DNA of 64,000 nucleotides from contig NW_004190484.2 of NCBI RefSeq assembly GCF_000224145.3, forward strand, positions 52,406-116,405, written 5' to 3'. Below, piece after piece: positions 55,553-64,000 of this stretch. The notes under the pieces were generated by a model, which had not been told where the DNA came from, searched no databases, and worked only from the letters and a program-made list of their open reading frames with translations. The position numbers and the translations under genes were made by a program. How positions within the stretch are numbered: the stretch's first letter is position 1; the number at the start of each line of letters is the position of its first letter. The DNA comes from Ciona intestinalis. Taxonomy: Eukaryota; Chordata; Ascidiacea; Phlebobranchia; Cionidae.

Positions 55553-56519
55553 TATGAAATCGGAATGAGCACGGATTCATTCAAGCGTGACGTGTCAAAA
55601 CTTTTTCACTAGTTTCGGTTATAGGCTGTACCGCCTTATAGAGTTAAATACACAACAGAATATTCGTGAAATTTAATTAAAAAAGCATGCTTGAGAGTAC
55701 ATGTTTTAGTATCGACCAATATACGCAGACTGTAGTTGTTTTTGATTTTAAATTGCATAATAAAAGTGTTGAAACCTGGTTTGCAGAGTTAAAATGCTCC
55801 CTTAAGAAAATAACTTGTTTATTGTATGTCTTAGTTATGTTATAATTTTCCCAACATAGGCAGCTATGCGTTGAGGTATCAACAATCAGTGGCGTCGAAT
55901 TTATAAAAACGTAGGGGTTGCGACATTACACTATGTTAGCTGAAAGTAGGTATATGTAAAATCACGCATATAACGTGTGCGGCATTTAATGGAAACGTTA
56001 AGATGTATAAGCTTCGCAATTAATTGCGGTAAGTGTTTAAAAAACTTAACAATACGACATGTAAATATCATCATATAATTGCCAATACGTTGATTATACA
56101 GACACACCGCCACTCGTTACGATAATGGAGCACATCACAATACCGCGTGTGATGTAGCATTGTTCAACTGGTGCAGCATTGCGCAATATCTTACCTTAAT
56201 TCTCTGCGTCACAATATTGTTTATAATGCAACATTTGACTTTAAAACTCGTAGTTGCGCAACATAAAAGTTGTTCGCATCACAATTGAATACGTAACAAT
56301 TTTGTGTTGGTTGACGTTGACGGGCGCAATGAAGTTTGAAAATATCATTTTAACAAAACTCAAGGATACAAACAAAGTTAATTAAACATGCGTTAATCAT
56401 GTATCACAACACACGATCAAAGCTGTGTTCGCCTATCACCGATCAAAGGAGCATTGCCCCATGATCTTCCTTCGTTTTAACAGATGAACTTATCAAGATA
56501 AGGTTTGCGAGCGAGAATA
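55553..56519. other. Gene-less spacer
   Basis: Holds a hAT-type end CAGTGGCGTCGAATTTATAA at 55890 without a partner. No gene seen. Confidence 0.4.
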
Positions 56520-56665
56520 ATGTTTCACATGTGGACTAAATAATAAACGTGTGAATTGTTATTGTGTTGCAATAATCGACGTGTGAATTGCCATTGTGTC
56601 TATGAATCCACGCGTGAATTCTTACTATTTCCACAAACATGCTGCTTGGCTGAGGTAAATATCGT
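56520..56665 (-). repeat. Internally periodic repeat P, copy 8
   Basis: AATAATCGACGTGTGAATTG occurs within it, preceded by AATAAACGTGTGAATTG and followed by GAATCCACGCGTGAATTCTT, ending AACATGCTGCTTGGCTGAGG. Confidence 0.75.
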
Positions 56666-57281
56666 ATATAAATATAAAGCAGTGACCGACCCGAATTAAG
56701 TAGTTTATTCTTGCCTGTTTAACAGGAAACTTACATTTATTTTACGCGCAACTGTTAGGAAGGCAATTCATGACATGTGCCCGTCTTAGAAAAAGAACAC
56801 CGATTTTTATAGTTTAATTTTCTTCTGGTTGGAGTGTTTTAAGTTTAATTCGAATTGCTTTCGGCATTTCGGGATAAAAGCAGCTTTGGAAGTAGACGTT
56901 AGATGACATTTAAAACGTAGAAATGACTGGTAAACATTACATTCTCACACAATAATAGAATTGTAACCGTTACAATTGGCGATTTTGCGATTTTCAATGT
57001 GACGTAACGATTGTCTGACGTAACACGCAGCCGTTATAGGTAACCACGCAGGGTACAAAAATAGCTAGTTTATACGTTGAGAGAATGAAGGCGTTGCATA
57101 GCTACTATAAAGTAATTATTTGATAAAGTTAAATATATTTATTTAATAAGATTTAAGGAATAATTTGCTTTTATAATTGGAAAATCCAGGGGTTGCTGCA
57201 ACCCCTGCAAAAATCTCAGGGTAGGCCTGCATACCCTGCACCATATAAATCGATGCCGGTGTCAACAATAAAATCAAGATA

Positions 57282-59548
57282 ATGTCTTTAACTTTGGATT
57301 CAATGTTGTGTGACAGCTCTGATAAAGATGACATGGATTGGCAAGGAGAACTACAATTGTACAGGTTTAAAACTTATTAGTTTTTTTTGCAATTTTGCTG
57401 TATCTGAAAAGTGAACCCAAAATTTGTCACTGGTTATGGCTAAAGGAATACCTTGTAATTAATTAATACACATGGGGTAATACTAATTGGTAATACTGCC
57501 GCTGTTGACCAGTGAAAATTTTGGTCTCAAAATGTTCCTTACGTCTCCCTGATACCCGCTGTATAAATTTTTTAAAAAAAAACTCGGGTGTTCGTGTCAA
57601 AAATTAACTTTAAAAATNNNNNNNNNNNNNNNNNNNNNNNNNNNNNNNNNNNNNNNNNNNNNNNNNNNNNNNNNNNNNNNNNNNNNNNNNNNNNNNNNNN
57701 NNNNNNNNNNNNNNNNNNNNNNNNNNNNNNNNNNNNNNNNNNCCCTACTATTTCGTAATAAATATGCTGCTTGCCTGAGGAAAACATTGCATATAAATAT
57801 AAAGCAGTGTTGGAAACGTTTTAGGCAGTTTATTTCCGCGATATTTTGTTTTGGAAACCTACTATTTCCGACGGACGGGTCTTCGTTTGTAAGATAACCA
57901 CACACTCGTGCGGGCTTGACGAAAGGCGCATGCGACATAGCTACTGTGACGTCACTCGCCAGGCAATCGGATTCGACCGTTTCTCATTACACGGACTCGC
58001 CGAACGCGCGTAATTTTAATTTGTCTCATCCCTACGTAATTCTGAATACGTTTACGTTTGTATGAGCTTTTACAAAGCACATATTTAAAGGGTTGCAAAC
58101 CGAAAACAAAGGGTTGCAAACCGTTTTTTTTTTCGCGCCTGCCGGCGCGAAGACTTCCTTTTTTTCTGGTTTTTGCAACCCTAACGTTTAGTAAAACTTT
58201 ACGCCTATGCTGTAGCAGACACGATGTTGCCGAATGTAAAAATTTTATTACAAGTATGTATGGGACTAAGGCAGACTAATTATAGGTTGCCGTACACAAA
58301 ATTGTATTACATTTTCCTTGTAGATATTTTGGACACTTCCGGTGACCACAGCATCGGCAGAACGAAGTTTTTCGCAGTTACGAAGGTTGAAGACTTATCT
58401 TCGTAACACGACAAAAGAAGAACGCCTAACTTCGCTTGCGTTAATGAATGCGCATAGAGACGTTCCCCTTCCCACAGATAAAATCGTGAGGATTTTTGCA
58501 GAAACGAAATCCCGCAAACTTGATATTCTATTGTAATTTATTTATATATGCATTTTGTTTGTTTTAATTGAAACTGTTTTTTGTTTTCGATTTCTTTAAT
58601 AAAACTATTTGAATTTTGTGTGATTGAATATAACTTTCTATACACGCCTTCCTTCGAGAGCGGTTTCTTTTAAGACTATCGAACGTAACGATTAACCCAC
58701 GAGACAGTCAAAGTAAGTGTATTGCGAATCGAATAAAAACGATATACAATAGTTTTTATACGATATACAATCGTTGTATAGTCTAAAAACCCCACGAACA
58801 CTAGATTTATATTCAAATAGGACCTACTTAATGTTTAACAGCGTTCACTTTGGTTGAGATATCACCAATGTTCCTATCTGCATATCTTACGATCATTGAC
58901 TTTAGCGAACTTGGCGACCGCTGGATTACGCGAGTTTTAAAACCGTTGGTGATTTTTAAAGGGGACGGTCCGGACCCATCGGACCGACCCCCTGGCTACG
59001 CCACTGGTTGCCTGGCAACCCTTTGGTTTTTCTGGACCAATAATGAGTAAGGAACTACTTTCGACTTCGACCAAACGAAGACGTCATTATTACTGTGTTA
59101 TTTTTACAGGAGTGCGTTTAACTGGTAAGCACATATTTAATGGGTTGCAAACCTGTTTTTTTATCGGCGCATACACCTTTTTTTCTGTTTTATTGCAACC
59201 CTAACGTTTAGTAAAATTTTACGCCTATGTTAAAAGACGTCTCGTTTCGTAATTCCCAGTAATGCAAATTGTAAAATTCATATAAAAAATATTTAATTAA
59301 AACTATTTATAACTGCCAGTGTGGCAACCAGCGCGTTCAAAAAGGGTATGTCGTGCAGATATTTACATCCAGTCAACGTTACCTCTGACGCGATACAAAC
59401 GCCTAAGGCAGGCGTGCCCTTTTGTTCTGCAGAAAAATTGTCGACAACACCGATACATTTAGAAGCAAGATGGAAACCGAAAGAGTGTGTGAATTACATG
59501 TATCAGTTTGGATATACATTCATCAATAAGCTACAGAGTGGTTTGTAA
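57282..59548 (+). CDS. Candidate small two-exon gene, about 103 aa, unrecognised
   Basis: Exon 1 57282-57364 encodes MSLTLDSMLCDSSDKDDMDW and GELQLY, ending AG before donor GTTTAA (phase 2). Exon 2 59320-59548 follows acceptor ACTGCCAG, completes the codon as Ser and reads VATSAFKKGMSCRYLHPVN to FGYTFINKLQSGL with stop TAA. The frame match across 1.95 kb is the main evidence; the donor is not a strong consensus. The predicted protein is soluble, acidic at the start and with aromatic residues at the end (NYMYQFGYTF). No family recognised. The intron carries a hAT arm, a gap and a hAT transposase fragment. The two exons might instead belong to different transcripts. Confidence 0.42.
57508..57617. 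mobile_element. hAT arm fragment, cut by the gap
   Basis: AAAATTTTGGTCTCAAAATG, CTGATACCCGCTGTATAAAT and AAATTAACTTTAAAAAT, related to 12110-12230 and 50940-51000. Confidence 0.7.
57618..57742. other. Assembly gap (125 N)
   Basis: Flanked by a hAT arm on the left and periodic repeat P (57743-57805, reverse) on the right. Confidence 0.99.
58083..58190. mobile_element. Small inverted-repeat element H, copy 1
   Basis: AGGGTTGCAAACCG (present twice, at 58089 and 58111) pairs with GTTTTTGCAACCCT. The centre is a GC hairpin CGCGCCTGCCGGCGCG. The outer flanks CACATATTTAA and AACGTTTAGTAAAA are shared with copy 2 at 59126-59235, so the repeat unit extends beyond the inverted ends. Confidence 0.65.
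58326..58536 (+). pseudogene. hAT transposase C-terminal (hATC) exon remnant
   Basis: Reading from an acceptor-like TTTCCTTGTAG: PVTTASAERSFSQLRRLKTY, then LRNTTKEERLTSLALMNAH, then stop. This is the conserved hAT dimerisation motif 'P-V-T-x-A-S-A-E-R-S-F'. It is intact for about 65 codons; the zinc finger and DDE parts are not seen upstream. The clade resembles ZMYM-type hATs. Confidence 0.85.
58980..59014. mobile_element. hAT-type end without partner
   Basis: GACCGACCCCCTGGCTACGC then CACTG is the reverse of a CAGTGGCGTAGCCAGGGGGT end. The element would lie to its left, possibly together with the hATC remnant at 58326. Confidence 0.5.
59126..59235. mobile_element. Small inverted-repeat element H, copy 2
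   Basis: TGGGTTGCAAACCTG and TTATTGCAACCCT ends with the same flanks as copy 1; the GC hairpin is reduced. Confidence 0.65.
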
Positions 59549-59591
59549 ACCCATCATTTCAAGAAAAAGACAACATACATAACATAATACA

Positions 59592-60110
59592 CAGTACTGA
59601 CATTATACATAGTACTGGGCTGCTGAATCAAACCAACAAACTAATCATTGCTTTACTGTAAACAAGTGTAATAGTAAAATTAAAGCAACAAACTAATCAT
59701 TGCTTTGCTACAAACCAGTGTAATAGTAAAACACAATGTGTGTGTATTTTGTGCACATATATGTATAACCAAAGCAGCTATCATTTATTTTCAATGCCTT
59801 TAAAAGCCCATTCTGTTTTATTTTGTACATGAAATGCACTTTTGTTATTGTTTTCATGGAGTTGTGTTTGGTTATACTTTTCAATAAAACAAAACAAAGA
59901 ACCTGTGCTATATTACAAATTGATTCAGCAGGCACAAGTGATTTCAAATTATAACATGACTGAGTGGTAAGTTAGAGAAAAAAGTTAAGTGGGACTAGCA
60001 TCTGTTTTGTATATTAGATATATTTATATGTGTGTTGTGTTTTATGTATATTTGTATATTAATACATTGTGAACAATACATTTTTTACCAAATTAGTGTT
60101 TATGATGGTT
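59592..60110. repeat. Exact direct duplicate, left copy (519 bp)
   Basis: Identical by eye to 60181-60699 at an offset of 589 bp, ending exactly at the N run. Its own interior has a smaller AAACTAATCATTGCTTT duplication. Likely an unmerged contig overlap. Confidence 0.9.
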
Positions 60111-60180
60111 NNNNNNNNNNNNNNNNNNNNNNNNNNNNNNNNNNNNNNNNNNNNNNNNNNNNNNNNNNNNNNNNNNNNNN
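60111..60180. other. Assembly gap (70 N) between identical sequences
   Basis: Both flanks are copies of the same 519 bp, the pattern left when two overlapping contigs are placed end to end. Confidence 0.99.
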
Positions 60181-60699
60181 CAGTACTGACATTATACATA
60201 GTACTGGGCTGCTGAATCAAACCAACAAACTAATCATTGCTTTACTGTAAACAAGTGTAATAGTAAAATTAAAGCAACAAACTAATCATTGCTTTGCTAC
60301 AAACCAGTGTAATAGTAAAACACAATGTGTGTGTATTTTGTGCACATATATGTATAACCAAAGCAGCTATCATTTATTTTCAATGCCTTTAAAAGCCCAT
60401 TCTGTTTTATTTTGTACATGAAATGCACTTTTGTTATTGTTTTCATGGAGTTGTGTTTGGTTATACTTTTCAATAAAACAAAACAAAGAACCTGTGCTAT
60501 ATTACAAATTGATTCAGCAGGCACAAGTGATTTCAAATTATAACATGACTGAGTGGTAAGTTAGAGAAAAAAGTTAAGTGGGACTAGCATCTGTTTTGTA
60601 TATTAGATATATTTATATGTGTGTTGTGTTTTATGTATATTTGTATATTAATACATTGTGAACAATACATTTTTTACCAAATTAGTGTTTATGATGGTT
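60181..60699. repeat. Exact direct duplicate, right copy
   Basis: See the left copy. The sequence continues as unique DNA after 60699. Confidence 0.9.
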
Positions 60700-61492
60700 T
60701 AGACTACTTTTTTTTTGGTAGTAGTAATTTTAAATTCAAAATCACTCTTAATTATGTAAAAATATTGGTTAAATGTATTGCGTACATATGGGGAGAACTA
60801 AAATATTCAATTTCGTCGTTTAAGAAAAGAGGCTAAATGGCCATGTGAACGCACGTCAATTCTGGCCAAAAATTGCCTCTTTTTTTGGCCTGGCCAGTTT
60901 TGGAAAAGACTCTTTCGTTTGGCCATGTGAACGGGCTAATAATACACTTACGGTATTTAATTGCGCAATAATAGGGATTGTGACTAATGCAATGCGTAAC
61001 AATTCAAACCAATATTTCAACTCGTGTTTGTTCGAAGAGTGTAGATCAGTGTATTACCAAATATAAAATACCAACAGTCTTAAAGCACTATTAAATTTCT
61101 GGTAAGACAACTCATCACAGGTAGTGCGAGGTTTTTTAACTGTAGTTGGTAATTGCCGATAAGTTTTATTAAACCAAAGAAAGCAATTCTAGTAGAGCAT
61201 TTCTTACTTAAACTAGCTTCTGGTAATAAACTAGTGATATTAATAATATCAATGTTGCCCAAGCACATAAAGGCTTATAAGCAAAACTTTATTTTAATCG
61301 CCAAATGTTTAGCCCTGTGACAGTTAGTGCTGCGATTCGTTGCCAGGTGTCGCTGAGCGCAACTTTCAACGTCCAAATTGTCGCGAGAAAATTAATCATT
61401 CTGTCGTCATAATACGTCACATCAGTGGCCGTATTATCGTTACATATTTTCGTTAACGTATAGCTTTAAACAAATAACGGCGCACGTTAAAG
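60700..61492. other. Gene-less spacer
   Basis: 60838-60935 has a direct TGGCCATGTGAACG duplication around a TGGCC-rich core. No gene seen; short frames lack support. Confidence 0.4.
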
Positions 61493-62030
61493 CAGGGGCG
61501 CAACCAGGGGGGCTTTTTTGCTGTCATGACAGCCCCCTTTTCCGCAGACACGCACGCAGCCAGAAAGTGCTAAGACGCACACACACGCGTTGCATTCAAT
61601 ATTACATTCCTTCGCTTGGAATTGGAACAACTTTTCGTTCAATTGTTACGTCACTTGTCCTATTGTAACGTAACTATTAATTATGACGTTTCATAATATA
61701 ACAATCTGGAGGAATGTGCCCACTGCCCAACCAACCACGAGATCGAAACATCGTGTATCAGCATCACTATTTTATGCTCTGCGCCGGCGTAGGAAATAAA
61801 GGAAGACGCATGTGGTAGCATACATTCAACACTTAACAAACGAAGCAATCGTTGTGAATTTATTCTCGTGAAAAGTGACGTAATAAAACTCTGGTTCTCG
61901 TGCGGTGCCAACGAACACGTTTTTTGGCTTCTGTCCAAGCTCTGCCGGGGCGATACTTTGTAATATCATATTACAATTTGCGTTGGTTCCAATTTACTGA
62001 TAGCGAACAGCCCCCCTGGTTGCGCCCCTG
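61493..62030 (+). mobile_element. hAT MITE family E, complete copy
   Basis: The ends CAGGGGCGCAACCAGGGGGG and CCCCCCTGGTTGCGCCCCTG are perfect inverted repeats; 538 bp. Flanking octamers CGTTAAAG and ATTATAAA do not match, so the target duplication is lost or the flank rearranged. A 17-base block with TGTCATGACAG follows the left end. The 85-codon minus frame inside is discussed under rejected items. Confidence 0.9.
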
Positions 62031-62379
62031 ATTATAAATAAAACATATCATCAATTTATGGGTTTTATAGAAATGGATCAAAGTTTTTGTTTATATTTCA
62101 TGCAATATCGGGTTGTTTAGACGTCATAATTCCAAGTGTATTCCAGAACGTGCAAAACATGCTTTCCTTTCCCTATATTTCCCCAATTACTATTTTTTCT
62201 CTAACTTTGTGTCCTACTCCTCCAAGTCTCTCTTTTAAAAATGAGAGAATGTTTTGTTCGCAGAGAGCACTTTACCTCTCGCCTGTTTCTTTTTACAAAA
62301 CGAGAGAATGCTTTGTGATTTGCATGCGTTATAGAAGAGAACCACGCCGAGGGCTTTTACCCATTAAATAGCGGGGTTA

Positions 62380-62670
62380 AGGTTTTCTCTAGCATAAAAC
62401 AGTGCGAAAAACAAGGTTATAACAAACTGTAACATACGTAATTTATCCCTATTGCGACATAACATACCGCGATTGTGACATATTAAATCGTTAACCTTAC
62501 ACAAGTCGGGTGAATTATGGTGGCGAAGCATGTTTTAGGGCATTTTCAAAGTTAGCTTTCTGTACAAACGCCCAAGTTTTTTTGCAAAAAAATGCAGGTA
62601 TCAGTAAGGCCTATAGAACATTTTAAAACCAAAATTTCGGTGGCCATCAGCTAAAGGATATAGATGTATA
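62380..62670 (-). mobile_element. hAT arm fragment, reverse
   Basis: AGCATAAAACAGTGCGAAAA, AACATACGTAA, CATTTTCAAAGTTAGCTTTC and GTGGCCATCAGCTAAAGGAT; related in reverse to 12300-12600 and directly to 19735-19935. Confidence 0.75.
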
Positions 62671-63082
62671 ATACATGTGTAACACAGTGTAAGTCTCACC
62701 TTTGCAATTGTATTGATCACCAACAGCATAAACCATAATATCTTAAGCTCCCCAAGATTATTATGAAATATTTTGAAAATTGTTCACCACTTACCAGAAT
62801 TGCTGAATAACTGCAACAACTTCGTGAAAAGAACTCCCATTATTCCTTCCAGAAATAGGAATGCCTACTATAACGAAATGCTCCGCATACTTCGATACGT
62901 TTAATCGTACTTAAAGTATTGGATTAAATTGAAATTATTGCAACTTCTACGTTCTTCAGATCCTGGTGAAATAATTAAACTTACCATTAATTTCAGAAAA
63001 TACACGCAAACTTTTCCACCAGAGGGCGCTGAGTCTATATATTGTTTTCGTTGGGAGTTGAAAGATTTCAACAATGAAAGAT
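62671..63082. other. Gene-less spacer
   Basis: No gene or repeat family recognised. Confidence 0.4.
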
Positions 63083-63789
63083 TTCAGTCAAAATAGATGC
63101 CAATATTTCCAAAATCAAAATAGATGGTTTTTGGGTAATACCACGAATTAGTACTATCATTCCTTTATTAATTGACACCAATTTACTACTCTGTTTTTCG
63201 CACAAGCCACTTCTCATAAATTATCTCCAAATGCAAATGACTGAATTTCGAATATATTTTCAAAATATTATCTTTTTATTATATCAGTATCTTATATTTA
63301 AATATCCCCTGAAGTATTAATTATTGAATTAAAAGCAAACTTTTCAAAGTTTGGCAATGAAAACATACAAAATTACAATGTGGGGGAAGATGGGACTCTA
63401 AAAAATAAAAATATATTTACATTAGCAGTATTCTGCAACTTGTAGTTAACCTACCAAATCTAACCGGCTGTGCTAGTTTCTTTGCCATGTAAACTTTATA
63501 TATATAACGTTAAACCGATATTTTTTGTTGTTTTTTTTTGCTCGATCCATGTGGCCTTTTCTCGTATACGCGATTATCTATAATGACGGTTTTGTCTTCG
63601 ATCGAATGCTTTGATTGATAATACCTTTTGTTGTTCTTTTAATCATCGTCGGTTCAGGCGGGGAGTATTGAAAGTACGGTTTTCTAGCCTAATTCTGCTT
63701 TTAACGTTCTTTATTGTTTACTACCAGTACTAAATGGGACGAGAGAATGGAATGAAAAAGGTGTACCATCTTCCCCCACCCTGTACTGT
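63083..63789 (-). mobile_element. Composite MITE C12: long-form fragment plus short-form end
   Basis: 63083-63535 matches the reverse long form (GTGGGGGAAGATGGGACTCT at 63380 is an internal end). 63536-63690 is unrelated sequence; then TTTACTACCAGTACTAAATG and CATCTTCCCCCACCCTG close a short-form end. Confidence 0.75.
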
Positions 63790-64000
63790 ACTTATTCAAG
63801 TATTTCTTTTTTTTGGTTGTTTATATTTTGTTGTTGCAAATATACCGAATATACGTACTAAAAAAACGGTTTCTGTAAGGTTTTAAATAGTAAATGATTT
63901 TACTTTTTTAAATTTAAGTAAGCAACAGTTTTAAAGTTAACTTGTAATAAACTAGGCTTAAATTTTCCAAATTTTTATTTTACCCCCTTTTACCTGTTTT
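63790..64000. other. AT-rich end of window, nothing recognised
   Basis: No gene or repeat family seen. Confidence 0.4.

Noticed and set aside
52275..55925. One large hAT bounded by the CAGTGGCGT-type ends at 52311 and 55890
   Set aside because: The two ends face outward from the interval, so they cannot be the termini of the element between them.
59708..60536. Tandem duplicated 79-codon gene
   Set aside because: The two frames are identical because of the 519-bp duplicate flanking an assembly gap, and the frame has no coding features.
1..64000. CRISPR arrays, bacterial operons, riboswitches, rRNA genes
   Set aside because: Spliced genes, SINEs and LINEs show a eukaryotic nuclear genome; no short regularly spaced direct repeats with unique spacers were seen.

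Overview
The window is eukaryotic and AT-rich, with spliced genes and a very high load of transposable elements. It contains no bacterial operons, CRISPR arrays or rRNA genes. Compact introns, intronic MITEs, tRNA-derived SINEs and the character of the predicted proteins fit an ascidian tunicate such as Ciona. That assignment is inference from memory of the repeat style, not a database result.

Four loci look like host genes, all on the + strand. (1) A three-exon HAUS2-like augmin subunit (17347-23862) with matching splice phases. (2) 292 bp further on, an unrecognised Ser/Thr-rich protein with a membrane segment (24155-26083, 3' end uncertain). (3) A BTB/BACK protein closest to BTBD17 (31339-47075), with seven exons whose phases all agree; the first coding exon(s) were not found. 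(4) A small two-exon candidate (57282-59548, about 103 aa). Their introns are filled with transposons. The long BTBD17-like intron (33164-40162) alone holds MITEs, a decayed THAP/DDE transposon and a Gypsy remnant.

The rest is repeats. 1-4140 holds two 5'-to-3' LINE fragments on the minus strand (L1/Tx1-like, then CR1/L2/Jockey-like) separated by a TTAA-flanked MITE. 4200-4953 and 54234-55441 hold the same inverted-repeat element in near-tandem pairs. 5000-17100 is a mosaic of hAT-type elements and short interspersed repeats. It includes a 3-kb hAT at 12277-15281 whose pre-insertion site is preserved in a related repeat at 9945-10115. 17400-20113 contains a three-level nest: SINE inside hAT inside a foldback element inside a HAUS2 intron. 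21782-46775 is dominated by one MITE superfamily with ends related to GGGGGAAGATGGGACA, in a long (about 1.3 kb) and a short (about 0.18-0.2 kb) form. 47076-57281 has no gene I can support, but contains a solo LTR and strong palindromes. 57500-63789 has a hAT transposase C-terminus, a complete hAT MITE and an exact 519-bp duplication flanking an assembly gap.

I found no convincing new biochemical system. The most informative signals are the datable insertion structures (several exact target-site duplications), the unidentified membrane protein gene, and the exon chains reconstructed through repeat-filled introns. Four runs of N (6917-6966, 25450-25499, 57618-57742, 60111-60180) all fall in or beside repeats.
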